From Paenibacillus marchantiae (GTDB taxonomy: Bacteria > Bacillota > Bacilli > Paenibacillales > Paenibacillaceae), in NCBI RefSeq assembly GCF_028771845.1, contig NZ_CP118270.1:1-64000 (forward strand): a stretch of DNA of 64,000 bases, read 5' to 3'. Below the pieces are notes generated by a model, which searched no databases, was not told where the DNA came from, and saw only the letters and a list, made by a program, of their open reading frames with translations. Numbering within the stretch: the stretch's first letter is position 1; every line of letters begins with the position of its first letter. Shown here one piece after another: positions 19,136 through 27,869 of this stretch. Made by a program: the position numbers and the translations under genes.

Positions 19136-19369
19136 ATGTACGGAGGTCAAAACCAAGGTAGCGGAAGCCGCTCCAACAATCTGGTTGTTCCCCAAGCAAA
19201 CGCAGCATTGCAACAATTGAAAATTGAAGCTGCACAAGAGCTGGGTGTAACTATTCCCCAAGACGGTTACTACGGTAACTACACTTCCCGTGAGACAGGT
19301 TCTCTGGGTGGTTACATCACTAAACGTCTGGTCCAAATCGCTGAGCAGCAATTATCGGGTCGTTCGTAA
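19136..19369 (+). CDS. small acid-soluble spore protein, alpha/beta type
   Basis: 77 residues, nearly identical in its core to the protein at 15741-15959 but with an N-terminal MYGGQNQGSGS extension. It would bind and protect spore DNA. ATG 19136 follows a full AAGGAGGTGA ribosome site (19121-19130), fitting the very high expression of these genes in the forespore. The frame runs on upstream to 19028 but without a ribosome site. Confidence 0.96.
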   Translation: MYGGQNQGSGSRSNNLVVPQANAALQQLKIEAAQELGVTIPQDGYYGNYTSRETGSLGGYITKRLVQIAEQQLSGRS

Positions 19370-19400
19370 GCTCGTAATTTGTGCTCGTATATGCAACAAC

Positions 19401-19432
19401 AAAAAGCGGCCTTCCTCGGAAGTGCCGCTTTC
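19401..19432. terminator. bidirectional terminator after the second SASP gene
   Basis: AAAGCGGC and GCCGCTTT form the stem, closing a CTTCCTCGGAAGT loop that can itself pair. A and T runs flank both sides between two convergent genes. Confidence 0.85.
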
Positions 19433-19447
19433 CTGTGCTCATCACAA

Positions 19448-19861
19448 TTATGAAGACGACTCCATGCCTGAATCCATGTATGTATTGGTTCTTGGATAAC
19501 GAATCATCAGGTTCGCCATATTATAGTTGGACTCCATCGTGGCATCAACCAGAATCATGCCTTGTCTTACTGTAAAATCATATGCAATTTCTCCATGAGT
19601 CCAATTTCGCTTGAATTTCAAAGTTTCCAGTGCCATTGCGCGGAAAGAAGAGCGCTGGGTTTCGTTTAATCCACCGTCCTCCACTTCCATTTGACCGTCA
19701 CGTCCGGTTATCGGATTATGTCGAATCCCAAACTTCCCAATTACATTATTTCGTATTTGCACAAAAACCACACCTGAATCTAACCCTGATAATTCATGAT
19801 CAAGCTCTTTGAACACCAAATCCAACTGTCGTGCTAATGAAAGCTGGTCAATTTTTACCAT
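19448..19861 (-). CDS. hypothetical protein
   Basis: 137 residues, no signal peptide or membrane segment. I do not recognise a family. The pattern is mixed alpha/beta: an N-terminal helix (IDQLSLARQLDLVFKEL), a strand-rich middle (GVVFVQIRNNVIGKFGIRHN), a helix (ETQRSSFRAMALETLKFK) and a strand-rich end. It ends in MDSGMESSS. The AAAGGAGGAGCG ribosome site just before ATG 19861 supports it as a real gene. Confidence 0.7.
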   Translation of the reverse strand: MVKIDQLSLARQLDLVFKELDHELSGLDSGVVFVQIRNNVIGKFGIRHNPITGRDGQMEVEDGGLNETQRSSFRAMALETLKFKRNWTHGEIAYDFTVRQGMILVDATMESNYNMANLMIRYPRTNTYMDSGMESSS

Positions 19862-20069
19862 AACGCTCCTCCTTTATGCACTTCATCCTACAAAACAAGG
19901 ACTTACGACTCATTATATGACAACAAATGTGGTCATTCAACAAAGTCAAACAAACTTGGGTAATTATAACTATAATTTGCACAATTAATTGCCATTTTGC
20001 GTCCTTTTAGCGAGTTATTTCTCTCAATTGCGACAAAATATTTAGTCGGACCTTAACTTTAAAAAACAC

Positions 20070-20114
20070 AAAAAGGGCCGCAACCCCGTATGCATTTACA
20101 CAGGATTGCAGCCT
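20070..20114 (-). terminator. pepF: terminator of pepF
   Basis: Minus strand GGCTGCAATCC pairs with GGGGTTGCGGCC (with wobble) and is followed by CTTTTTGTG, about 20 bases after the pepF stop. Confidence 0.8.
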
Positions 20115-20133
20115 CATTTCATATATAGGAATA

Positions 20134-21933
20134 CTATTTTGCGGATTCTGTCATCTCAAGAAATTGATCAATATCGGCAATGACCAGGTTCGCTGCATTT
20201 TGCCAGAAACCAGGTTGTGTGAGATCTGTACCCAGATGTTTCTGAGCCAGTTCTTCTACCGTCATTCGGCCTGTATCTCGCAACAAATCATCGTATTTAT
20301 CGGCAAATGCCGTGCCTTCCTCCTGTGCTCTGGCGTAGATGCCTGCACTGAACATATATCCGAACGTATACGGGAAATTGTAGAATGGTACACCTGTCAG
20401 ATAGAAATGCAGCTTGGAAGCCCAGAAATGCGGATGATCCGATGCAAGCGCACCACAGAACGCTTCTTGTTGTGCTTCCACCATCAGTTTGGACAACTCA
20501 TCTGCATTTACCAAACCTTGTTTGCGTTGCTCATAGAAGCGATTTTCGAACAGGAAACGAGCGTGAATATTCATGAAGAACGCAATGCTTCGTTGAATCT
20601 TGTCTTCGAGCAGAGCAAGCTTCTCTTGCTCATCCGTTGCTGCCTGAACCAGTGCATCAGCTACAATCAACTCAGCAAAGGTAGATGCCGTTTCTGCCAC
20701 ATTCATGGCGTAGCGTTGATTCAAAGCTGGCAGTTCTTCCATAATGTGCTGATGATATCCGTGACCAAGTTCATGGGCAAGTGTCGACACATTCGACGGC
20801 GTCCCAGAGAAGGTCATGAAAATACGTGTTGCTTTGCTGAGTGGCAAGGACGTACAGAATCCCCCTGGACGCTTGCCAGGACGGTCCTCTGCTTCGATCC
20901 AACGTTTCTCAAACGCCATCTCTGCAAATTTGGAAAGTTTGGGACTGAACTTGGCGAATTGATCAACAATATTGATGGCTGCCTCGTCATATGTGACTTT
21001 TCCACCCGACTTGCCTACGGGTGCATCAACGTCACTCCAACTGAGTTTCTCTACTCCAAGCAGTTTCGCCTTGCGCTCCAAATATCGAACCAACGCAGGT
21101 TTGGCACCGTTAATTACGTCCCACATCGTATCAAGCGTCTGACGCGACATCCGGTTGATCGCCAAAGGTTCCTTGAGAATATCATCCCAGCCGCGCTTCT
21201 CATACAATTTGAGACGGAAGCCTGCGAGATGGTTTAATGTATCTGCACAGAAGTCTTCGACATCGGTCCAGGCTAGTTCCCAATTGGCGAATACAGTCTC
21301 GCGTACATTCCGGTCACTGTCGCTCAGCTTGTTGGAAGCCTGGCCTGCGGACAGCATAACCGTTTCACCATTTTGCTCAAAGGGAATGTTAACCTTGCTC
21401 ACAATGGTGTTATAGAATTTGCCCCAGCCATGGTAACCATCGACGCCCAAATCAAGCGCAAGGCCTTCAAGCTCAGGAGACAGTTTCTCACGAGCTTGCG
21501 TGCGGCTCTCATTCAATGCAAAGGCAAGCGGCTGAATATCCTCCCGAGCAATCCATGCTTCCCATACAGAGTCTGTCGTTTGGCTAAGCGTATTATCGAA
21601 TTGGGACTTGGTACTGTTCAACATCGCGCCAAGAGAACTCATGGTTCCCTGAAGCTGAACTGCTTTTTTATCATTTTGGTTTTGTGAAGAAAGACAGGAC
21701 ACAAATGCGGACCCTTCCGAAATTCGGATATAACAGCTCTGAAGCAGTTCAAGGATCGGATCAAATGCATTCGTTTCTTCCAGCGACTTGGGTGCAGGTG
21801 TTTCTTTCAAAAGAGCTTGCAGCTTGCGTACATCCTGCTCCAGCTCAATCAAATACGCAGCGAACGACTCGGAGGCAGAACCTCCACTAAAAATGGATTC
21901 CAGATCCCAGACGGGTTGTAATGGTGTTTTCAT
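20134..21933 (-). CDS. pepF: oligoendopeptidase F (M3 family)
   Basis: 599-residue zinc metallopeptidase of the M3B family that cleaves short peptides in the cytoplasm. The active site HELGH is at residues 387-391 (two zinc histidines and the catalytic Glu) in STLAHELGHGYHQH, with the third ligand expected in the NVAETASTFAE segment that follows. Length and the DLESIFSGGS opening fit PepF. Start ATG 21933 has GAGAGGTG upstream. It appears monocistronic. Confidence 0.95.
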   Translation of the reverse strand: MKTPLQPVWDLESIFSGGSASESFAAYLIELEQDVRKLQALLKETPAPKSLEETNAFDPILELLQSCYIRISEGSAFVSCLSSQNQNDKKAVQLQGTMSSLGAMLNSTKSQFDNTLSQTTDSVWEAWIAREDIQPLAFALNESRTQAREKLSPELEGLALDLGVDGYHGWGKFYNTIVSKVNIPFEQNGETVMLSAGQASNKLSDSDRNVRETVFANWELAWTDVEDFCADTLNHLAGFRLKLYEKRGWDDILKEPLAINRMSRQTLDTMWDVINGAKPALVRYLERKAKLLGVEKLSWSDVDAPVGKSGGKVTYDEAAINIVDQFAKFSPKLSKFAEMAFEKRWIEAEDRPGKRPGGFCTSLPLSKATRIFMTFSGTPSNVSTLAHELGHGYHQHIMEELPALNQRYAMNVAETASTFAELIVADALVQAATDEQEKLALLEDKIQRSIAFFMNIHARFLFENRFYEQRKQGLVNADELSKLMVEAQQEAFCGALASDHPHFWASKLHFYLTGVPFYNFPYTFGYMFSAGIYARAQEEGTAFADKYDDLLRDTGRMTVEELAQKHLGTDLTQPGFWQNAANLVIADIDQFLEMTESAK

Positions 21934-22051
21934 TTAAATAAGGCACCTCTCTCAGTAGAATGGATAATTAACCTTGAATTAGAACTGGTTTTATAAGCGC
22001 TATATCTCTATACTAGAGAAATAGTTTAAGCTATTTTCAGGAGGTAATCGT

Positions 22052-22222
22052 ATGAAACCTTTACAAGTCTCGGCTGACACAGCCGTCAAATTAGCAGAAT
22101 CTCTGGGTGTTCCCCTCGAACATCTGATGCATATGCCGCAGCATATTCTGATGCAGAAAATCGCCGAGTTGGCCAAAGAAGAAGCGGCTAAACCTGCCTC
22201 TACGGAAGGCGAGCAAGAATGA
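22052..22222 (+). CDS. yycC: YycC-like small protein
   Basis: 56 residues with the YycC pattern: PLQVSADTAVKLAESLGVPL, HLMHMPQHILMQKIAELAK and an acidic tail. The function of the family is unknown to me. CAGGAGGT lies 6 bases before the ATG. Its stop overlaps the ATG of the next gene (ATGA at 22219-22222), so the two are translationally coupled. Confidence 0.85.
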   Translation: MKPLQVSADTAVKLAESLGVPLEHLMHMPQHILMQKIAELAKEEAAKPASTEGEQE

Positions 22223-22452
22223 TCCCCTTTGAGAACAGCTGGCCTTACGATATTGTAATGGGGGACATTTATGTACAGCAATGTCCGTACTGCCATGCAA
22301 ACAATGTACTCCTGCCGCTCAAACCGAAGGAGCTTGTACGCATTCGCGAAGGCAAAAAGAAATTGCTGGTCTTTCCTTGTTGTAATGCCAGCATGACTGT
22401 GATCGACAATGATAGTGATTACCTGCTGTCCAGTCGTCCTGTCCGCAATTAG
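22219..22452 (+). CDS. small cysteine-rich (zinc-ribbon-like) protein
   Basis: 77 residues with CPYC and a later CC pair (VFPCCNASM) that could bind one metal ion. No other domain is visible. It overlaps yycC by four bases and shares its transcript, so the pair probably acts together. I do not recognise a named family. Confidence 0.75.
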   Translation: MIPFENSWPYDIVMGDIYVQQCPYCHANNVLLPLKPKELVRIREGKKKLLVFPCCNASMTVIDNDSDYLLSSRPVRN

Positions 22453-22469
22453 AGAACAACTGTCACTTA

Positions 22470-23201
22470 TCAAATGGGGCTGCGTTTCGCAGCCTCTTTG
22501 TCTGCTTCAATCATTTCATCTGGCAATTCCAGCTTGCTCGAAATCATCTGTTCCCGCAGTAATGCCCACTGCTCTCGCGAAGCCCGAATCATGGCAGCAT
22601 CGGTAATGCGCTTGTCATGAATAACCCTGCCGAACCATTTTACAGCCTCATGGAATCGACCTACTCTGCGGTTCAACTCTCCCAATAGATAAAGAAGCTT
22701 GGCTTCATTCCCGCCAGTACCTTCCCGTTCATAAACCTTTACATAAGCCTCAAGGCTAAATTCAAGAAAACGGTTTTCCTGGGTATGATCCTCCATGTAC
22801 CGATACAGCCAGGCAATATGATGCAGCAGACCCGCAACGACACGATCTTTCTCCTGAATAACCTGCGCAACCAACAGTCCAAGCTTGTACGAATCCATCG
22901 CCTGTTCCAGTGTCCGTGCTCCGCTATAGTCTCGTTTCACCCAACGATTGCCGATCTGCTCTTTAAAAGCCTTTCGCTGTTTATCGTTTAATTGTTCTGT
23001 CGAATTCTCTGTCGAAGCAAATCCACACTCAGGACAAATTCGAACAACATAGAAATCCGGATTTTCCCGCTTGTAGTACGCACAAAAATCGGAATCCGTC
23101 CGATATGGCCGTTTTAAGCTTGGTCTTACGCGTGAGGTATCATACTCAGTCTCGCAATAATGACACTTCACCTTTACCTTATACAGAGGCTCTAATTCCA
23201 C
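22470..23201 (-). CDS. DUF2225 protein with rubredoxin-like zinc sites
   Basis: 243 residues. CHYC at 13-16 and CPEC at 56-59 probably bind zinc, and the remaining ~170 residues are helical with a TPR-like pattern (LLYLLGELNRRVGRFHEAVKWFGRVI). This is the DUF2225 architecture; its role is not known to me. GTG at 23201 is the likely start. The last codons (EAAKRSPI) are encoded by the hairpin that terminates the convergent zinc-ribbon gene. Confidence 0.85.
   Translation of the reverse strand: MELEPLYKVKVKCHYCETEYDTSRVRPSLKRPYRTDSDFCAYYKRENPDFYVVRICPECGFASTENSTEQLNDKQRKAFKEQIGNRWVKRDYSGARTLEQAMDSYKLGLLVAQVIQEKDRVVAGLLHHIAWLYRYMEDHTQENRFLEFSLEAYVKVYEREGTGGNEAKLLYLLGELNRRVGRFHEAVKWFGRVIHDKRITDAAMIRASREQWALLREQMISSKLELPDEMIEADKEAAKRSPI
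22476..22500 (+). terminator. terminator of the yycC operon, inside the DUF2225 coding end
   Basis: GGGGCTGCG, TTT, CGCAGCCTC, then TTTG. The stem lies within the last codons of the convergent DUF2225 gene, so it is both coding and terminator sequence. Confidence 0.75.
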
Positions 23202-23237
23202 TCATTCCATCCCTCTCCCACAAGCTTGTAATCGGAA

Positions 23238-23615
23238 CTAAGGTGTATTCACAAAATGATGTGCTGGCCCCGACAATCGCTGCAGGACGAAAGAATGCAA
23301 CGGCTCTTCCACACCAACTTGTGTCAACGCCTGATCCATACATGCAAGCCAAGCTTCTGCCCGTTCAACTGTCACTTCAAAGTGCATATGGCGGGCACGC
23401 ATCATCGGATGACCAAAAGCCTCGGAAAACAATGCAGGACCACCGAAGAACTGAGACAAAAACATGTATTGCTTGTCGATTACCGGCTGAATATTCTCCG
23501 GAAAAAGAGGTGCCAGCTTCTCATTCTGCTGAACAATCGGATAAAAAGCTTCGACCAGTGCACGAACGCCTGCCTCTCCACCAAGATTGTCGTAGATGCT
23601 TAAACTAGGATTCAT
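23238..23615 (-). CDS. truncated haemoglobin (group II type)
   Basis: 125-residue 2/2 globin. The proximal histidine is in MMRARHMHFEV (His76), preceded by the family segment QYMFLSQFFGGP; the N-terminal YDNLGGEAGVRALVEAFY is typical. Such proteins bind oxygen or NO in the cytoplasm and may detoxify NO or peroxide. AAAGGAGG precedes ATG 23615. It lies about 35 bases downstream-facing from the DUF2225 gene on the same strand, so cotranscription is likely. Confidence 0.92.
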   Translation of the reverse strand: MNPSLSIYDNLGGEAGVRALVEAFYPIVQQNEKLAPLFPENIQPVIDKQYMFLSQFFGGPALFSEAFGHPMMRARHMHFEVTVERAEAWLACMDQALTQVGVEEPLHSFVLQRLSGPAHHFVNTP

Positions 23616-23817
23616 TCCGCTTTTCCCTCCTTTCAGGTGTCGAATTTTGACATATATTACACTCCCATGCTTAATTATGAAAGGAGATTGAAGAACAAGG
23701 CCACGAACGCCTTTATCTTCATTCTATCAAAAAAATCCCAAAAGTCCTATATAACATGAAAGGATTATGGTCCCACATAGCCATGACTCATACAGGTCTA
23801 TCTCGTGCTGAAGGCAC

Positions 23818-23847
23818 AAAAAAAGCGCCAAACAAGAGGTTTGGCGC
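23818..23847 (-). terminator. terminator of the 31-residue membrane peptide gene
   Basis: Minus strand GCGCCAAAC, loop CTCTT, GTTTGGCGC, then seven T. The strength of this terminator is good evidence that the short reading frame before it is transcribed. Confidence 0.92.
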
Positions 23848-23860
23848 ACCAGATATTTCA

Positions 23861-23956
23861 TTAATAACTTCGCCAGTCCTCTTCTTCAGAGCGCACAAGC
23901 GAGGCACGTATAACATAAACAAAAGCACAAACCAGGATTCCGGTGACAAGACTCAT
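23861..23956 (-). CDS. 31-residue single-pass membrane peptide
   Basis: Too short for most gene callers. It reads MSLVTGILVCAFVYVIRASL then VRSEEEDWRSY: one membrane helix of about 16 residues, then an acidic tail. GGAG lies 8 bases before ATG 23956 (an ATG at 23962 is too close), and a strong intrinsic terminator begins about 15 bases after the stop. No family recognised; small membrane subunits and regulators have this shape. The 220 bases upstream, up to ylbJ, carry its promoter region and no other gene. Confidence 0.65.
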   Translation of the reverse strand: MSLVTGILVCAFVYVIRASLVRSEEEDWRSY

Positions 23957-24177
23957 AATCATCACTCCATCCGATTTAATTCCACCTTCAAGGTAATTAG
24001 GTGACGTTCAGGCGTTTTTATCATTTTAGCATACATCTCCTAAAAACACAGCCACTTTTGCAAGCGCTTTCTAAACATTAATTTGTACTGTTTGTCCGCT
24101 TTGTCTCATATATTGATGGCAAAAGCACCTGCGTTCTGCTGCACACTGACCATTCCAAAAATAAAGGAGAAGAATTC

Positions 24178-25431
24178 ATGGCCGCTTCACAACGAATCAC
24201 CCATGTCCTGATCCCACTAGCTCTCCTGATCCTGTGTGTGTTGATGGTGCTGTTTCCTGCGGAAACCTGGCATGCAGGTGTACGTGGACTATCCATTTGG
24301 TGGGACGTGCTGTTTCCCTCCCTTTTTCCCTTTCTGGTGCTCTCCGAGCTGCTTCTTGGCTTCGGCATTGTTCATTTTTTGGGTACACTCTTAAATCCAT
24401 TGATGCGTCCGCTATTTCGCGTTCCCGGAAGCGGCGGCTTTGTGTTTGCCGTCAGTTGCGCCTCCGGTTATCCCACTGGAGCCAAATTGACTGCACAATT
24501 GTGGGAACAAAAATTGCTTACTCGGGAAGAAGGTGAACGCCTCGTTGCTTTCACCACATCATCCGATCCCATCTTCATGATTGGAGCCGTATCGGTCGGT
24601 TTTTTTCATAATGTAGCTATTGCTCCCATACTGGTCACATCACATTATGGTGCTGCATTTCTTGTGGGCCTGCTCATGCGGTTCCATGGCGGCATCTCCG
24701 CAAAGGATAAACAGCCGAACAACAACTCTCCCTCCGACTCTGAGGAGGTACACAAAAACAGACTGCTCCGAGCCATTTATGCCATGCACGAGGCAAGAAA
24801 GGCTGATGGACGGGCATTTGGTGAATTGCTGCGCCAGGCAGTCTCCTCATCCCTTCGCCTTATTATTATCGTAGGAGGGTTAGTTGTATTCTTCTCCGTT
24901 ATGATGGAATTACTCGTTCAAACTGGATGGCTAGGCGGGTTATACGCCATTACGGAACAACTGCTTTTATATACAGGATTCCCCCCTGCCTTATCCCACA
25001 GCCTCGTAGGCGGATTATTTGAAGTCACTTTGGGAGCTAAAGAAGCAGGAGGGGCGGGCATATCCATTCCGCTCGTGTACAAAGCTGCTGCTGTTGCATT
25101 TGTCCTCTCCTGGGGAGGATTATCCGTTCATGCCCAGATCATGAGTGTCCTGAGCAACACACCCATGAGATATGGCCCCTTTCTGTTTGCCAGAGCAATC
25201 CATGCTCTCATTGCACCCATACTTGTACTTTTGTTATGGATGCCGATGATGGGTGATTCGGAATGGCCTGTTTTGTTCCAAACCGGTGCCAAATCAGAAT
25301 TATTTTCGTATACACCAGACTGGGGACAGATCTTTTTTTCGGGAGTAGGTGTACTTGGAGGCGTATTACTTTTCCTGCTGATACTTTCTCTACTAAGTCC
25401 CTTTTTCTTACCTCGACGTATAAAAAAATAA
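24178..25431 (+). CDS. ylbJ: sporulation integral membrane protein YlbJ
   Basis: 417 residues with about nine membrane helices. The WWDVLFPSLFPFLVLSELL and CASGYPTGAKL segments are characteristic of YlbJ, a nucleoside-transporter/gate-domain protein needed for normal spore cortex formation and made in the mother cell under sigma-E in B. subtilis. AAAGGAG precedes ATG 24178. A cre-like sequence (TGCAAGCGCTTTCT, 24059-24072) lies upstream but has two mismatches. Confidence 0.9.
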   Translation: MAASQRITHVLIPLALLILCVLMVLFPAETWHAGVRGLSIWWDVLFPSLFPFLVLSELLLGFGIVHFLGTLLNPLMRPLFRVPGSGGFVFAVSCASGYPTGAKLTAQLWEQKLLTREEGERLVAFTTSSDPIFMIGAVSVGFFHNVAIAPILVTSHYGAAFLVGLLMRFHGGISAKDKQPNNNSPSDSEEVHKNRLLRAIYAMHEARKADGRAFGELLRQAVSSSLRLIIIVGGLVVFFSVMMELLVQTGWLGGLYAITEQLLLYTGFPPALSHSLVGGLFEVTLGAKEAGGAGISIPLVYKAAAVAFVLSWGGLSVHAQIMSVLSNTPMRYGPFLFARAIHALIAPILVLLLWMPMMGDSEWPVLFQTGAKSELFSYTPDWGQIFFSGVGVLGGVLLFLLILSLLSPFFLPRRIKK

Positions 25432-25535
25432 GCCCTCCTGTGCGTTTATATACAACTGAATATCAATCCAACGTTGTGTTCTTCCCTGGAATTGATTATC
25501 ATCGGTAGTATAATGACCACAAAGGAGCTTTCATC

Positions 25536-26339
25536 TTGAGATACTATGTTCAAGACCGCGGAGACCAGTTATCGATTGATCTCAGTCAGCAGTTTCATGC
25601 GCTGGCAAAAGAGGAAGGGTTTAAGCTGGATGCAGAATCGCCGGAGATTGTCATCTCCATCGGAGGCGATGGTACGATGCTGCAAGCATTTCACAATTTC
25701 ATCGACCGCATCCCGGACATTGCTTTTGTTGGGGTTCATACAGGCCATCTCGGCTTTTATGCCGATTGGAAGAAGGAAGAATTACGTGAATTGGTTCGAT
25801 TGATGAGCGGCAAAGGCGACCCGGAACGACTCAAACCACGAATTGTGGAGTATCCACTGCTGGAGCTTGAGATTCGTAAAAAGTCGGGCAATACCTCTTA
25901 TATCGCACTGAACGAATTTACGTTAAAAGGTGTAGACGGTACAGTCGTTGCTCAGGTCGACATTAATGACGTGACGTTTGAGATGTTCCGGGGAGACGGT
26001 ATCTGTGTATCAACACCTTCAGGCAGTACGGCATACAACAAGGCGCTTGGCGGCGCTATGGTGCATCCCACAATCGAGGCTATTCAGATCGCCGAGATTG
26101 CTTCGATTAATAACCGCGTCTATCGGACGCTGGGTTCACCGGTTATTTTGCCCAAGCATCATCACTGTGATATTTTCTCACGCAAGGATCAGCGGTTACT
26201 GCTTACCATTGACCACGTAAACGTTATGGTGGAAGATCTCATATCCGTACGCTGCCAGGTGGCCCGTCACAAGGTCAGTTTTGCCCGTTTCCGGCCCTAT
26301 CCGTTTTGGAACAGAGTTCGCACAGCTTTTTTGGACTAA
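25536..26339 (+). CDS. nadK: NAD kinase
   Basis: 267 residues. The GGDGT motif at 43-47 binds the diphosphate and carries the catalytic Asp, and GDGICVSTPSGSTAYN is the second conserved segment. It phosphorylates NAD to NADP with ATP or polyphosphate in the cytoplasm. The start is TTG at 25536, fixed by AAAGGAG at 25521-25527. It converges with yutD and shares a terminator. The NADP it makes is the cofactor of the two Zwf enzymes in this window. Confidence 0.96.
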   Translation: MRYYVQDRGDQLSIDLSQQFHALAKEEGFKLDAESPEIVISIGGDGTMLQAFHNFIDRIPDIAFVGVHTGHLGFYADWKKEELRELVRLMSGKGDPERLKPRIVEYPLLELEIRKKSGNTSYIALNEFTLKGVDGTVVAQVDINDVTFEMFRGDGICVSTPSGSTAYNKALGGAMVHPTIEAIQIAEIASINNRVYRTLGSPVILPKHHHCDIFSRKDQRLLLTIDHVNVMVEDLISVRCQVARHKVSFARFRPYPFWNRVRTAFLD

Positions 26340-26351
26340 AATATACGCAAC

Positions 26352-26385
26352 AAAAAAAGCGGTCCTTCTCAGGAACCGCTTTTTG
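26352..26385. terminator. bidirectional terminator between nadK and yutD
   Basis: AAAAAGCGGTCCTT and AGGAACCGCTTTTT pair around CTC. The stop codon of yutD lies inside the hairpin. Confidence 0.88.
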
Positions 26386-26770
26386 CTTTGGCTTGAGGCT
26401 GATCTTTGCTCTTCTGAAGCACAAAGTATGCACATCCAAAGTTGCAATATTCATTGATATAGTCCACCATGCTGGAGATCGTGGAATCCTTCGTTGCTTT
26501 GGGATGGTTGTCCCGGTAAAAACCTTTCAACCGCAGCTGGCTGTAACCCCAGTCCCCAATAATGTAATCGTACCGCTCCAGCACTTCGCTGTAACGGTCA
26601 CGGAAGACTTCAGGATTCCAGCCTTCTTTGTGGTTTTGTACGATTTCATAATTCTTTCCGCCGATTTGAACAATAACCGGTTCTTGAGGTTTGTCCTGAG
26701 CCGATTCTTGGGCTAATTCCTGAACCTGTTCTGTGCTATTATCTTCTTCCAATCCGGTATCCTCCATCAT
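26369..26770 (-). CDS. yutD: YutD-family protein
   Basis: 133 residues. After an acidic, Gln/Glu-rich leader the conserved part runs [23 protein letters not shown] through [19 protein letters not shown] and ends in [13 protein letters not shown] with two Cys. The function is unknown to me. Its ATG overlaps the lipA stop (ATGA), the same lipA-yutD pairing seen in B. subtilis. The last codons form part of the terminator shared with nadK. Confidence 0.88.
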   Translation of the reverse strand: MMEDTGLEEDNSTEQVQELAQESAQDKPQEPVIVQIGGKNYEIVQNHKEGWNPEVFRDRYSEVLERYDYIIGDWGYSQLRLKGFYRDNHPKATKDSTISSMVDYINEYCNFGCAYFVLQKSKDQPQAKAKSGS

Positions 26771-27666
26771 GCATGTGTTGCCGCCTGTTCAGCATGTTTT
26801 GTAGCAGATTTTACCTGTTCGTGCGCACGGTAAGAACTACGTACCATCGGTGCAGATTCAACGTGGCTGAATCCACGCTTTAGTCCTTCCTGCTTCAATG
26901 CTGCGAACTCTTCTGGCGGATAGTACTTCTCCACAAACAGATGTTTCTCTGATGGCTGCAGGTATTGACCAATCGTCATAATATCACAATCCACAGCTCG
27001 CAAATCATCCATCGTTTGCAGAATTTCATGATATTCTTCCCCCACACCAAGCATGATGCTCGATTTCGTCGGGATATTTGGCTGCATTTCCTTGGCACGA
27101 GCAAGCAGTTCGAGTGAACGCTTGTATTTCGCCTTGGCACGGACTCTGTCCGATAGCCGCTCTACTGTCTCAATGTTATGATTCAAGATGTCCGGTTTGA
27201 CATCCATCACAATCTGCAAGGAATCCCGGTCACCCAAAAAGTCCGGAATCAGCACTTCTACGCTACATAAAGGCAAACGACGACGAACGGCCTTCACCGT
27301 CTCCGCAAAGATCGTCGCTCCTCCATCCTTCAGGTCGTCACGCGCCACGCTCGTAATTACGCAGTGCTGCAGATTCATCTGTTCTGCCGCTTCTGCCACG
27401 CGTTCTGGTTCCTGCAAATCAAGTTCCGTTGGCAAGCCGGTATTTACCGCGCAAAAACGGCATGCCCGTGTGCAAATGTCGCCCAAAATCATAAAAGTAG
27501 CCGTCCGATTAGCCCAACATTCGTAAATATTCGGGCACCGTGCTTCCTCACATACTGTATGCAGCGTTTTGGAACGCATCATCGTTTTCATTTCCTGATA
27601 GTTATCGCCGGTTGTCAATTTGATCCGAATCCAGTCCGGTTTCGGTTCTTTAACACGTTTAGCCAA
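26767..27666 (-). CDS. lipA: lipoyl synthase
   Basis: 299-residue radical SAM enzyme that inserts two sulfurs into octanoyl groups on lipoate-dependent proteins. The auxiliary cluster Cys39, Cys44, Cys50 ([12 protein letters not shown]) and the radical SAM cluster Cys65, Cys69, Cys72 (CTRACRFC) are present, and the C-terminal RSSY motif is kept. The frame extends to 27843, but the TTG at 27666 with GAAGG 9 bases upstream gives [12 protein letters not shown] and the normal family length. It is followed with overlap by yutD and is divergent from lytH. Confidence 0.95.
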   Translation of the reverse strand: MAKRVKEPKPDWIRIKLTTGDNYQEMKTMMRSKTLHTVCEEARCPNIYECWANRTATFMILGDICTRACRFCAVNTGLPTELDLQEPERVAEAAEQMNLQHCVITSVARDDLKDGGATIFAETVKAVRRRLPLCSVEVLIPDFLGDRDSLQIVMDVKPDILNHNIETVERLSDRVRAKAKYKRSLELLARAKEMQPNIPTKSSIMLGVGEEYHEILQTMDDLRAVDCDIMTIGQYLQPSEKHLFVEKYYPPEEFAALKQEGLKRGFSHVESAPMVRSSYRAHEQVKSATKHAEQAATHA

Positions 27667-27869
27667 TGCATAAACCTTCTTTCTACTGAAGTTAGGCTGT
27701 TGCTCGGAACATATTATACCATGAAAGCGCTGGAAAAACCCCCATTTGTCACATCTTGTGCATTCATGTCTTACATGGATAAAATGAAGACTTTTGAAGA
27801 ACGCTAGGTTATAGCTTGGTTCACCGGGCACCATGTGCATCATCTCATTGGAAAGGGGGCTGCTTCCCT

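Noticed and set aside
20164..21237. 357-codon open frame on the plus strand
   Set aside because: It is antisense to pepF, has no ribosome site or recognisable domain, and pepF is certain.
23756..24004. 82-codon open frame on the plus strand
   Set aside because: It runs through the perfect terminator of the minus-strand 31-residue peptide and has no ribosome site.
27722..27735. cre-like TGAAAGCGCTGGAA near lipA
   Set aside because: Two mismatches at conserved positions and no metabolic reason for catabolite control of lipA.
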